Part shown: positions 36,724-46,031 of the stretch, piece by piece
How the letters are laid out: every line of letters begins with the position of its first letter
Position numbering within the stretch: the first letter of the stretch is position 1
Source of the DNA: an uncultured Alphaproteobacteria bacterium
GTDB taxonomy: Bacteria > Pseudomonadota > Alphaproteobacteria > CAAHEQ01 > UBA3637
Assembly (NCBI GenBank): GCA_944392785.1
Contig: CALXXW010000013.1
Span: 62,001 to 126,000, forward strand
Length of the DNA stretch: 64,000 nt
Reading direction: 5' to 3'
Notes under the pieces: model-generated
Database searches by the model: none
What the model saw: the letters and a program-made list of their open reading frames with translations, nothing else
Told to the model about the DNA's origin: nothing
Translations under genes and position numbers: made by a program

Positions 36724-38013
36724 CTATTTTTTAGGCACCAAAAAATCCTGTCCGCCCATATATGGTCGTAAGACTTCCGGTATACGGACATGCCCGTCCG
36801 CCTGTAGATTATTTTCTAAAAAGGCAATCAACATACGCGGTGTCGCTAAAACGGTGTTGTTCAAGGTGTGAGCAAAGTATTTTTTGCCATCTTTTTGAGC
36901 CACCCGAATTTTTAACCGACGAGCTTGTGCATCTCCTAATGTGGAGCAAGATCCTACCTCAAAATACTTTTTCTGACGCGGAGACCAAGCTTCTACGTCT
37001 ACCGATTTCACCTTTAAATCCGCCAAGTCACCGGAACAGCATTCCAAAGTGCGCACGGGTATATCCAAACTACGGAACAAATCAACCGTATTTTGCCATA
37101 ATTTCTCATACCACTGCATACTTTCCTCGGGCTTACAAATCACTATCATTTCTTGTTTTTCAAACTGATGGATTCGATAGACCCCCCGCTCTTCCAGTCC
37201 ATGAGCCCCTTTTTCTTTTCTAAAACAAGGGGAATAGCTTGTTAATGTATACGGTAAATTTTCTTCAGGGATAATCTGATCAATAAATTTACCAATCATA
37301 GAATGCTCACTGGTGCCAATTAAATAGAGGTCCTCATCTTCAATTTTATACATCATGGCATCTCGCTCGGCAAAGCTCATAACCCCTTCCACGACCTGAG
37401 AGCGAATCATAAACGGAGGAATGTAATAAATAAATCCGCGGTCAATCATAAAATCGCGTGCATAGCTCAAAACAGCTGAGTGTAGACGGGCAATATCTCC
37501 CATCAAATAGTAGAAACCATTACCGGCTACTCGACGTGCACTATCTAAATCGATACCATTAAAAGATTCCATAATATCGGTATGATAAGGAATCTCAAAG
37601 TCCGGAACAATAGGTTCTCCAAAACGTTCGCACTCAACGTTTTCCGAATCATCTCGACCTACGGGGACAGAAGCATCAATCATGTTGGGGATAACAAGCA
37701 TACGTTGACGGATTTCTGCCTGATAAGCCTCTTGTTCCTGTTCTAAAGCTGTAATTTGATTACCGATTGTGACACTTTCCGAACGAAGGGCCTCACCCTC
37801 TTCCTTCTTTCCCTGAGCCATCAAAGCACCGATTTTTTTTGAAATTTGTGTTCGCTGTGCACGCAAAGCCTCAACTTTCGTAATAGCTGCCCGGTTTTTT
37901 TTATCAAGTTCAATAACCTCATCCACCAAGGGAAGTTTTTCCTCTTGAAATTTTTTGCGAATATTTTCCTTAACAAGCTCGGGATTTTCCCTGACGAATT
38001 TAATATCTAGCAT
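36724..38013 (-). CDS. serS: Serine--tRNA ligase
   Basis: Class II synthetase of 429 residues. The N-terminal antiparallel coiled coil that grips tRNA-Ser covers about residues 25-105. Motif 2 is SYSPCFRKEKGAHGLEERGVYRIHQFEK and motif 3 includes NTVLATPRMLIAFLEN. It is 9 nt downstream of an M50 protease gene and ends at a stem-loop. Confidence 0.96.
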   Translation of the reverse strand: MLDIKFVRENPELVKENIRKKFQEEKLPLVDEVIELDKKNRAAITKVEALRAQRTQISKKIGALMAQGKKEEGEALRSESVTIGNQITALEQEQEAYQAEIRQRMLVIPNMIDASVPVGRDDSENVECERFGEPIVPDFEIPYHTDIMESFNGIDLDSARRVAGNGFYYLMGDIARLHSAVLSYARDFMIDRGFIYYIPPFMIRSQVVEGVMSFAERDAMMYKIEDEDLYLIGTSEHSMIGKFIDQIIPEENLPYTLTSYSPCFRKEKGAHGLEERGVYRIHQFEKQEMIVICKPEESMQWYEKLWQNTVDLFRSLDIPVRTLECCSGDLADLKVKSVDVEAWSPRQKKYFEVGSCSTLGDAQARRLKIRVAQKDGKKYFAHTLNNTVLATPRMLIAFLENNLQADGHVRIPEVLRPYMGGQDFLVPKK

Positions 38014-38022
38014 TTTTTCTCC

Positions 38023-38688
38023 TTACATAAACAGATAAACAAGCCTTAAAAAGAGCGGATAAAGCGTTCCAATAAACCAACGCACGATATCTATCCCAAA
38101 TAACGGTAAAACAAACAATAAACCCAACAGAATGAGAAAACCATATTTTTCTGTCTGTTGATATAACACACTATATTTAACCGGCAATAAAGAACAGACT
38201 ATTCGACCACCATCCAAAGGTAAAATCGGCAATAAATTAAAAATCCCCAAAGCAAGAGATAATCCTATTCCGTTCCTGATATTTTCAATCATCCAATGGG
38301 TAAAATGCCCTCCCAAAGGTAAACCCCATAATAACAAACGCCCCACCAGAGCAAATGCTATCGCTAGAAGCAGGTTAGAAATAGGCCCTGCGGCGGCAAC
38401 CAATCCCATATCTCGTTTAGGATGATTGAGATTCCTGAAATCGACGGGAACAGGTTTAGCCCAACCAAATAAAATCGGTGATCGAAGCAATAATAAAAGC
38501 CCCGGCAATAAAAGGCTACCTATCGGATCAAGATGATTCAAGGGGTTAAAATTTAAGCGACCGGCATAATAGGCTGTTTTATCTCCCAATTTATAAGCAA
38601 CCAAACCATGAGCAACTTCATGCACCATCATGCATAATAACAAGGGCACAACCCAAGTCGTTAGGGTATAAATAAGTGTTGTTATCAT
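38023..38688 (-). CDS. Site-2 protease family (M50) membrane metalloprotease
   Basis: An intramembrane zinc protease of the short YwhC-like type, without a PDZ domain. The zinc motif is HEVAH in MMVHEVAHGLVAYKLGD and the third ligand is the aspartate in NLLPILPLDGGRIV. Four to six hydrophobic segments fit 221 residues. The frame opens at 38703, but ATG at 38688 overlaps the upstream stop as ATGA. Substrate unknown; proximity to the SPOR gene suggests an envelope role. Confidence 0.88.
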   Translation of the reverse strand: MITTLIYTLTTWVVPLLLCMMVHEVAHGLVAYKLGDKTAYYAGRLNFNPLNHLDPIGSLLLPGLLLLLRSPILFGWAKPVPVDFRNLNHPKRDMGLVAAAGPISNLLLAIAFALVGRLLLWGLPLGGHFTHWMIENIRNGIGLSLALGIFNLLPILPLDGGRIVCSLLPVKYSVLYQQTEKYGFLILLGLLFVLPLFGIDIVRWFIGTLYPLFLRLVYLFM

Positions 38689-39683
38689 TTGGCCGTCACA
38701 CAATCCTGTTTATTTGCTTTTAGTTTTTTACAAAAGGCAGCCGCCTGGTCTTTTGTTTTAAACTTACCGACATGTAAGCGATAGAACGTTCCCTTTCCGG
38801 CGATTTGAGCCTCTGTTATCACATATGGCATATCTGATAACAGCGCCTTATTTTTAGCCAGAATACGCGGCCAAGCTTTTTCAACCGAGGCTTTTTTAGA
38901 GGATGAGAAAAGCTGCACCTTCCACTCTCCCATATCCGATGAAGCCTTCTTAATCGGCTCCTTTATCGGGTTTTTCACCTGAGGGGCCGGATTTTCCTCG
39001 ACTTTAATCTGGATAATCTCTTTTTTAGGTGCTGCGGCATCTGCCGAATCAACCGGTCGCACTTCGGGAGGAACCGGAATAACTTCCGGTGGCGTGACAT
39101 CCACAACTTCAGGAGTAACAGGAGGCATTTCATCAAGTGGATTCACACCATCGGCTGCATCAGCCGAGACAAAAGTTTCAGGAGGTGTATTTTTTTCAAT
39201 TTCTACCAAGCGAGGCAACACCGGTTTTTCCGGCTCCGGAAAGAGTTTTTCAACCTTTGTCGGGAGGGCATCCGTACGAATACGATTATAGACCAATTTG
39301 TCCTGATCCGGAATGACCATACCCCCCGGCTGTTCCGGTTTTACTTTAACCGGTGTCGCTGTTGCTGTAATTGTCATAATTTTTTCCTCGTCTTGCGCAT
39401 CCGTCCCAAACAACAAAACGCCGGTAATAACGGCAGCCAAAACACCTATAAAAATGCCGCCGACTAAAAAATGCAGTTTCAACCCGCCGGAGGACAATTT
39501 ATCTTCAAGGTCATCAAATCGAAGAGAAGTGGCCGAAAAAGAGGCAAAAATTTCATCAGGCGTCTCAGACGAGCCCTCGCCTTTCTCTGGTTTTTGTGAA
39601 ACGGAGGGATCAATTTTTTCCTGAGATATTTCAGACTGAGCCAAGCCTTCTGACAACTCTCTTATTTTTTCGAACTCATCCAT
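38685..39683 (-). CDS. SPOR-domain membrane protein
   Basis: A cytoplasmic N-terminus of about 65 residues is followed by one membrane helix (about 70-92), a long Pro/Glu/Val-rich periplasmic linker, and a C-terminal SPOR domain (about 255-332, starting GEWKVQLFSSS). SPOR domains bind denuded peptidoglycan at the division site, so a division role like DedD or FtsN is likely. FtsN identity is not proven. Confidence 0.85.
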   Translation of the reverse strand: MDEFEKIRELSEGLAQSEISQEKIDPSVSQKPEKGEGSSETPDEIFASFSATSLRFDDLEDKLSSGGLKLHFLVGGIFIGVLAAVITGVLLFGTDAQDEEKIMTITATATPVKVKPEQPGGMVIPDQDKLVYNRIRTDALPTKVEKLFPEPEKPVLPRLVEIEKNTPPETFVSADAADGVNPLDEMPPVTPEVVDVTPPEVIPVPPEVRPVDSADAAAPKKEIIQIKVEENPAPQVKNPIKEPIKKASSDMGEWKVQLFSSSKKASVEKAWPRILAKNKALLSDMPYVITEAQIAGKGTFYRLHVGKFKTKDQAAAFCKKLKANKQDCVTAK

Positions 39684-39792
39684 GATTTTTCTCCTTACTT
39701 ACCAATGATGTTCAGCCTAGCATATTTTGCAGTCTTTTGACAAGCATTATTTTAAAAATAATCGAAAAATGACAAAAAAACAAAAAAAATAC

Positions 39793-39821
39793 TTGACGTG
39801 AGATTTATTTTAGAGTATCTT
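39793..39821 (+). promoter_or_regulatory. Promoter of tRNA-Leu
   Basis: TTGACG (39793-39798) and TATCTT (39816-39821), 17 bp apart, lie 25 bp before the tRNA. Confidence 0.65.
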
Positions 39822-39846
39822 CGGACTCAAGCGCTTGCCTTTAGAT

Positions 39847-39934
39847 GCGGATATGGCGGAATTGGTAGACGCAACAGACTTAAAATCTGTCGGAGATTTT
39901 CTCCGTGCCGGTTCGATTCCGGCTTTCCGCACCA
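39847..39934 (+). tRNA. tRNA-Leu (anticodon TAA)
   Basis: A class II tRNA of 88 nt including encoded CCA. The anticodon arm CAGA-CTTAAAA-TCTG gives TAA, the variable arm is long (CGGAGATTTTCTCCG) and the T arm has GGTTCGATTCC. The acceptor stem pairs except for one T-T mismatch at position 6. Confidence 0.95.
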
Positions 39935-39943
39935 TATGTATTT

Positions 39944-39988
39944 CTCTCCTTTATTGTTTTGACAGAAACAAGAAAGGAGAGTTTTTTT
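39944..39988 (+). terminator. Terminator of tRNA-Leu
   Basis: CTCTCCTTT (39944-39952) and AAAGGAGAG (39973-39981) pair perfectly with a 20-nt loop, followed by seven T. Confidence 0.8.
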
Positions 39989-40098
39989 GCTATTTGCTGC
40001 TCTTTTTTCCCATACTGGGTTGGTTATTTTTAAGACTATTATCTTTAGATTGGCACACCTTCAACACAAACAAAACACTTAGCCGTAAAAGAAGGAGT

Positions 40099-42423
40099 TC
40101 AAAAAGAGCAATGATGCTTTGCAGCCAAATGATTGATTCCCTCTTCGGTCAATGCCGGAAGAGCACCAATATGGGATTTCATTTCCTTTAAAATATAGCA
40201 AATCTCATCATGTAAAACCCACCCATGAAAGCTGTTTTGCGGAACAATACCAGCCAAACTTTCATTCAGAAACCGATGAAAAGAGTTAAGTTGTTCAGTG
40301 GTATATCCTGCTTTTTTCTGACTTGACCCCCTTAACAGGAAAGATGTCGGAAATACGGCTATTTGTCCGCCTTTTAAAATAATTTCATGCCAAAAAGGTG
40401 TATCTTCAGCACTTGGAAAATGATCAGAATAGCGAATATTATTTTTTTCTAAAAAATCTCTTCGTATCATTGCAGAGGGGTGAAATATGGGTACATTAAA
40501 ATAAGTGGTAATCGCGGCATCTGACAGATCTTGGCTTGTTGGCTCATATCCTTCCAAGGCCTTGAGACTTAAAGCGTTCAACTTGTCCTTATCCATAACA
40601 TCAGTATATGGAGGAACCGCAGAACCGACAACGGTAATATCCGGGTGCTGTTCCAAAAAATCGACCTGAACCTGCAATCGAACGGGTATAGAAACATCAT
40701 CATCATCCATTCTAGCAATATATTTACCTCGAGCTGTTTCTATTCCTCTGTTTAGGCTATAGACCAATCCTCTATTTGTCTCATTAGTTAAGACAATGAC
40801 CCGTTCATCCCGTTGGGCATAACCTTTTAAAATCTTTGCCGTATTATCTGTTGAACCGTCGTTAATAACTATCAACTCAAAATTTTTATATGTTTGCGTC
40901 AGCATTGATTCCATCGCTTGAGATAATAATTTCTCACGATTATATGTAGATAATATTATAGAAACCTTCGGCTTTTTTACCTTGATACGATCTTTTTCAT
41001 CCGTATATTTGTAGGCTCGATATGTATAAAAGGGAGCATGCAGTTTTAACAACCATAACACATTACCTTTGTCATCTAACTCTGCCGCCGAAGCCTTTTT
41101 GCTTGAACCATAGGAGACAAAAAATGTACCGTTATCTGTCAGACTGACACCTCCCATTGTATCTGCAGCATAGGGTGTATTTTGTATGTTAACTTTTGCT
41201 ATTTTGTTTTTTTCATCCAGCTTAATTCGCATAATACGGGAGGTTGTCTGCCGGGGATAAAAATTTTTATTTTCAGAAGAAGAAAAACCTTTTGATTGAT
41301 TGTCAAACAGTAAAAGTTCATCCTGGCTCACAAATACAGGCATATGCTGACCGATAAAATACTCTGAAGATTCCAATCCAAAATCATCATGAAGGCCTCC
41401 CAGTGTCCATAAAATTTCACCCGTTTGACGGTCAATTTTAATCAATGACGATTGTGCAGCCAGAGACACAATCAAATTATTATCCTTTGGATCAATCAGT
41501 AGTGTATTATAGTGCAGATAATCTGAAAATTCTTTATTGCTAAAATGACAACGCTCTTGGGTCAAGCATGTATCGAATAGCTGAGGATGATCAGAGCTTC
41601 TCCAAAAAAAGATAACCTGACCATCTTTAATTTCTTCAATCACTAATTCAACTATTCTAATAGGCTCCCCTGTTTTAGGATGATAGACCTCTGTCCTGTT
41701 GTAGGTCGATAAAATATAATGATTCTTTCCAATTATCAAAGATTCGTGATTATCCACATAAGGTGATTTAAAATCTTTATATGACAACATATTTAACCGC
41801 TTCGTTTCACGGAACCTTTCATCCATAACGATAATACTTCCCCAGAGATAGTTCATGGGAGGAATGGGTTCTTCCTGCTGCATAAAGGTATTGACAACAC
41901 CACCGTCTTTTAATGCTGTTTGTTTAAAATCCGAAACACAGCCCCCTTCAGAATCATTGGTACGATAATATAGTAGTTTTCCTGATATATCAATAATATA
42001 AGCATATCCTTTATAGCGACAAGAAGCCTCAAACGGAGAAATATAAATTAACCCATTGGCAACTGGTTTAAATGCTGTCACCGTATAATCCGGCATCGAA
42101 TCCGGACGCAGAGAAATTGTATATTCTTTTTCCCCAATTTTAATGTTTAATACCTCACCCTTTTTTATGGCATCCAATGAAAAAAATTGCACTTGCTTTC
42201 CATATGTAATGACATTTGTCGTTAACGCCGAAACACTTTGGGGCGCATATTCATAAACATCCGATTCAAAGGGCGGCATTAAATCCATCTCATTTATTTT
42301 TAACACCGCCCCAGCTTCCTCCGTGAAAAAAATAAAATTACTTTCCGATTGAAGAAGTATTCCTCCTATAGTACCAAGAAAAGCAACTATAAAAACGGAT
42401 ATAAAATAGACAAAATACTTCAT
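40099..42423 (-). CDS. Arylsulfotransferase-like propeller fused to a family 2 glycosyltransferase
   Basis: Residues 1-24 form a signal anchor. Residues about 60-475 resemble the ASST family: a DNHESLI motif (H226), LHYNTLLIDP (H304), KIDRQTGEILWTLGG, IGQHMPVF (H360), LLLFDNQS, TSRIMRIKLD (R396) and a closing TYRAYKY. From 485 a GT2 domain begins (KVSIILSTYNREKLLSQAM, VINDGSTDNT, RMDDDD at 572-576). The first part would move sulfate between phenolic compounds in the periplasm, the second would use cytoplasmic sugar nucleotides, so the fusion poses a topology problem. It stands alone behind its own promoter. Confidence 0.82.
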   Translation of the reverse strand: MKYFVYFISVFIVAFLGTIGGILLQSESNFIFFTEEAGAVLKINEMDLMPPFESDVYEYAPQSVSALTTNVITYGKQVQFFSLDAIKKGEVLNIKIGEKEYTISLRPDSMPDYTVTAFKPVANGLIYISPFEASCRYKGYAYIIDISGKLLYYRTNDSEGGCVSDFKQTALKDGGVVNTFMQQEEPIPPMNYLWGSIIVMDERFRETKRLNMLSYKDFKSPYVDNHESLIIGKNHYILSTYNRTEVYHPKTGEPIRIVELVIEEIKDGQVIFFWRSSDHPQLFDTCLTQERCHFSNKEFSDYLHYNTLLIDPKDNNLIVSLAAQSSLIKIDRQTGEILWTLGGLHDDFGLESSEYFIGQHMPVFVSQDELLLFDNQSKGFSSSENKNFYPRQTTSRIMRIKLDEKNKIAKVNIQNTPYAADTMGGVSLTDNGTFFVSYGSSKKASAAELDDKGNVLWLLKLHAPFYTYRAYKYTDEKDRIKVKKPKVSIILSTYNREKLLSQAMESMLTQTYKNFELIVINDGSTDNTAKILKGYAQRDERVIVLTNETNRGLVYSLNRGIETARGKYIARMDDDDVSIPVRLQVQVDFLEQHPDITVVGSAVPPYTDVMDKDKLNALSLKALEGYEPTSQDLSDAAITTYFNVPIFHPSAMIRRDFLEKNNIRYSDHFPSAEDTPFWHEIILKGGQIAVFPTSFLLRGSSQKKAGYTTEQLNSFHRFLNESLAGIVPQNSFHGWVLHDEICYILKEMKSHIGALPALTEEGINHLAAKHHCSF

Positions 42424-42477
42424 TTGAGTATAACATCCTTTATTAAAAAAGAACAGTGGTACAAATATTCGTATTTA

Positions 42478-42506
42478 GATAAAACATAAAAGAAATAGTA
42501 AGTCAA
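42478..42506 (-). promoter_or_regulatory. Possible promoter of the ASST-GT2 gene
   Basis: Minus strand TTGACT (42501-42506) and TTTATC (42478-42483), 17 bp apart. The -10 box is weak. Confidence 0.4.
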
Positions 42507-42596
42507 GTTTTTTATCACATGATATTCCTCAACTTCCAAGGAGTGACAGAAAATTAACTCTTATTTTTCAGAAAAATCTACCACATATGAATCAAT

Positions 42597-45500
42597 TTAC
42601 TCAGCAGCAATTTCTGCTAACTTTTTCATGATTTTCTCAATACCTTGCAACCGATCCTCTACTTTACCCCAGGGGCGTATAATCAACAATTTTTGATCCG
42701 GACGTATCCGAATACTTCCCATTTGTGATGAAATATAGCTGATTAAACCGGCCGGATTCGGAAATGTGTTGTTATGAAAACTGATACTGGCACCTTTTGT
42801 TCCGGCATCTAACTTTTCAATATTCACCTGTTTGGCCAATAGTTTCAAATGAATCGTAATCAAAAGATTATCCACCTCTTTGGGATACGGTCCAAAACGA
42901 TCAACCAACTCAGCTCGCAAAGAATCTATCTCCTCAGTGTTTTTAATATCACTAATTCGATGATAGAGAGCCATTCTAATATCTAAATCTTTAATGTAAG
43001 TATCTGGAATAAGAACCTGTAATCCTATAGAAATTTGTGGAGAGTAATCTTCGTCTTTTACGGATTTCTCTCTTTGTCCGATCGTTTCTGAACGACGAGC
43101 AAAAATCGCCTCCGATAGCATCTTTTGATACAAAGCAACACCGACCTCTTTAATATGACCGGACTGATCATCTCCCAGTAAATTACCAGCACCACGAATA
43201 TCTAAATCATGACTTGCCAATAAAAAGCCGGCACCAAGACTATCCAAGCTTTGCATAACATTGAGCCTTTTTTGAGCTCCCTCACCCAAACGTTGACAAG
43301 GAGGTGTGGTTAAATACGCATAAGCTCTTAATTTACCGCGCCCCACGCGACCACGTAATTGATACAATGCGGCTAAACCGAACATATCTGCTCGATAAAC
43401 GATCATTGTATTAACAGCCGGCATATCCAATCCGGATTCAATAATGCTGGTTGCAACCAAAACATCATATTTTCGATCGGCAAAAGCTGTCATGATTTGC
43501 TCCAATTTTGCCGGAGACATTTGTCCGTGCGCCTCGACCACCCGAGCATCCGGAACAATTTCCTTCAATATATCAACAACTTCAGACATATCCGAAATGC
43601 GCGGACAAACGAAAAAAACTTGTCCCCCGCGAAACTGCTCTCGTAAAATGGCCTCTTTGACAATAACGGCATCAAATGGCATAACGAATGTCTTAACGGC
43701 CAGACGATCTATCGGCGGTGTAGCGATGATTGACAACTCACGCACTCCGGATAAAGATAACTGAAGAGTTCGTGGGATAGGGGTTGCACTCAACGTTAAT
43801 ACGTGAACACCGGCTTTCAGCTCTTTTAACCGCTCTTTATGAGCCACACCAAAATGTTGTTCCTCATCAATAATGACAAGACCCAAATTGTTAAATTGAA
43901 TACCCTTGGATAATAAGGCATGTGTTCCAATCACAATATCCAGCGTGCCCTTTTGCAACTCTTGCCGCACCAACCCTGCCTCTTGTACTGAGACAAGACG
44001 AGATAAACTTCCAATACGGATAGGGAATCCTTGAAAACGTTCGCGAAAATTCTGCGTATGTTGTCGTGCCAATAATGTTGTCGGAACAACGACAGAAACC
44101 TGATACCCCGACATAACGGCCAAAAAAGCGGCTCGCATAGCTATTTCTGTCTTACCAAAACCAACATCTCCGCAAACCAATCGATCCATGGGACGGCCGG
44201 AAGCAAAATCAGTTTCTATTTCTTGAATGGTCCTTAATTGATCTTCTGTTTCAGCATAAGGAAATCTGGCACAAAATTCTTGATATAAACCGTGAGGTGC
44301 TAAAATTTTATCCATATGATTCACAGCGCGCGCAGAAGCAATTTCAATTAATTTCCCTGCCATTTCGAATAAATCCTTTTTAACGCGCTCTTTTCTGTTC
44401 TTGAACTGTGATGAGCCCAAACGATCCAGAGTTGCACCTTCGGCGCTTCCATAGCGAGATAAAATATCGGCATTCTCAACCGGTACGAACAAGCGATCTT
44501 CACCTTCATAAACAAGGCATAAGCAATCATGTGCAGCGCCTCCGATTTGCAGAGTTCTCAATCCTTCGAAACGCCCTATCCCATGTGTTTGATGCACAAC
44601 CAAATCCCCGACATTCAACGTTGAAAGATCTTCAATAAAGCGGTCTTTTTTACGTTTTTTGGGTGTCCGCAAAATACGTTCTCCGAACAAATCTGTTTCG
44701 GTAATGATAATAAAATCCTTGCCCGAAAAGCCTTTCTCAAACGGAGCAATCAATAAACTGGGAGCTTTTTTTAAAGCTTCTGTCCATGTCTCAGCATCAG
44801 ACAATAACGTTTGCTGTTCACGCAACAATCCCCTCAATCGTTCCACCGATCCTGCCGTTGCTGCTGTCACAATAACCCGACGTGTCTCCGTCCGTATAAA
44901 CCGAGATAACGCTGCCATTACATCTTGACGCTCCAGCAATCGCACATCAACAAAATCTTTTCCGGCGCGCCCTCCCATATCCGGTGTATTGGGCTCCAGA
45001 AAAGGTGATAACAAATATGTTTGACGGGGCGCCAGCTGTTCTTCTAGCTCTTTGGGCGACAGAAAGAATAACTCTGGCGGGATTGGATGATAAGGGGCAT
45101 TTGTTTGAAGGTTATTTAGCAAGGCCTGTTTGCGTGCATCATAATAATCCATAATTTGCTCAAAGCGAGAGGAAACGGCATCTGAGACCTTAAAATCCAA
45201 CGTCACCGCAACGTCAGGCGCATAGTCTAACAGAGTTGCCATCTTATCATAGAAGAGTGGTAAAAAGTGTTCAAGCCCCTGCACATAGCGCCCGGATGAC
45301 ACACTTTCGTAAAATATATCTTCCTGAGAACGATCAAACAGCGTTCGATAAGCCGTTCTAAAACGTGAAATACTGTCCGGGGTCAATGAAAATTCTGCCA
45401 TCGGCATTAGAAAAAGCCGCTCTAATCGACTTGTTGTGCGTTGCGTTAAGGCATCGAAAAAACGTAAAGAATCAATCTCATCTCCGAAAAAATCCAAGCG

Positions 45501-46019
45501 CACCGGATTGTCAAAACCGGCCGGAAATATATCTATGATACCACCGCGAATAGCATACTCACCATTTTCCAAAACCGTATCTGTCTGATGATAACCATTG
45601 CTGATAAGAAAAGCTTTCAATGTATCAAAAGAAAGAGCCTCTCCTTCAGCTATCGAAAGCGAGCGATTTTTAAAAAACGCCATCGGAGGAATTCGCTGCA
45701 TCAAAGCGGGAATAGTGGCCAAAAGCAGAAACTCTTTCCCCTGCTCTTTCAACTGTAATAACCTCATCAGTGTTTCGATGCGCGTTCCAACGATATCTGA
45801 CTTCGGAGCAGAACGATCGTATGGAACGGTATCCCAAGCCGGAAAAATCAAAACAGTTGCATGAGGCGCGACAAGGCGCAACGCCTCTGCTAAAAAAGCC
45901 ATTTGAGTATCATCTGGGACCAGATGAATCAACTGTTTTTTTGTCTTTTGCATCTGTGCCAGCACAAAGGCATCATATCCCTGCACTACACCACTTAATC
46001 GTTTCGCCGATGCAAACAC
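42597..46019 (-). CDS. mfd: Transcription-repair coupling factor Mfd
   Basis: Mfd removes stalled RNA polymerase and recruits UvrA. The UvrB-like N-terminus (about 1-340), RNA-polymerase-interacting domain (near LNVGDLVVHQTHGIGRFEGL), translocase with GDVGFGKTE and IIDEEQHFG, and the C-terminal TRCF domain are complete in 1140 residues. The start is GTG at 46019 with AAGG upstream. It follows trkA by 12 nt in the dus-trkA-mfd unit. Confidence 0.96.
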   Translation of the reverse strand: MFASAKRLSGVVQGYDAFVLAQMQKTKKQLIHLVPDDTQMAFLAEALRLVAPHATVLIFPAWDTVPYDRSAPKSDIVGTRIETLMRLLQLKEQGKEFLLLATIPALMQRIPPMAFFKNRSLSIAEGEALSFDTLKAFLISNGYHQTDTVLENGEYAIRGGIIDIFPAGFDNPVRLDFFGDEIDSLRFFDALTQRTTSRLERLFLMPMAEFSLTPDSISRFRTAYRTLFDRSQEDIFYESVSSGRYVQGLEHFLPLFYDKMATLLDYAPDVAVTLDFKVSDAVSSRFEQIMDYYDARKQALLNNLQTNAPYHPIPPELFFLSPKELEEQLAPRQTYLLSPFLEPNTPDMGGRAGKDFVDVRLLERQDVMAALSRFIRTETRRVIVTAATAGSVERLRGLLREQQTLLSDAETWTEALKKAPSLLIAPFEKGFSGKDFIIITETDLFGERILRTPKKRKKDRFIEDLSTLNVGDLVVHQTHGIGRFEGLRTLQIGGAAHDCLCLVYEGEDRLFVPVENADILSRYGSAEGATLDRLGSSQFKNRKERVKKDLFEMAGKLIEIASARAVNHMDKILAPHGLYQEFCARFPYAETEDQLRTIQEIETDFASGRPMDRLVCGDVGFGKTEIAMRAAFLAVMSGYQVSVVVPTTLLARQHTQNFRERFQGFPIRIGSLSRLVSVQEAGLVRQELQKGTLDIVIGTHALLSKGIQFNNLGLVIIDEEQHFGVAHKERLKELKAGVHVLTLSATPIPRTLQLSLSGVRELSIIATPPIDRLAVKTFVMPFDAVIVKEAILREQFRGGQVFFVCPRISDMSEVVDILKEIVPDARVVEAHGQMSPAKLEQIMTAFADRKYDVLVATSIIESGLDMPAVNTMIVYRADMFGLAALYQLRGRVGRGKLRAYAYLTTPPCQRLGEGAQKRLNVMQSLDSLGAGFLLASHDLDIRGAGNLLGDDQSGHIKEVGVALYQKMLSEAIFARRSETIGQREKSVKDEDYSPQISIGLQVLIPDTYIKDLDIRMALYHRISDIKNTEEIDSLRAELVDRFGPYPKEVDNLLITIHLKLLAKQVNIEKLDAGTKGASISFHNNTFPNPAGLISYISSQMGSIRIRPDQKLLIIRPWGKVEDRLQGIEKIMKKLAEIAAE

Positions 46020-46031
46020 CTTGATACCTTT

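Noticed and set aside
36482-36791. Minus-strand frames of 64 and 95 codons between rpoD and serS
   Set aside because: They overlap the serS terminator and the start of the serS 3' end, have odd aromatic-rich composition and no ribosome site.
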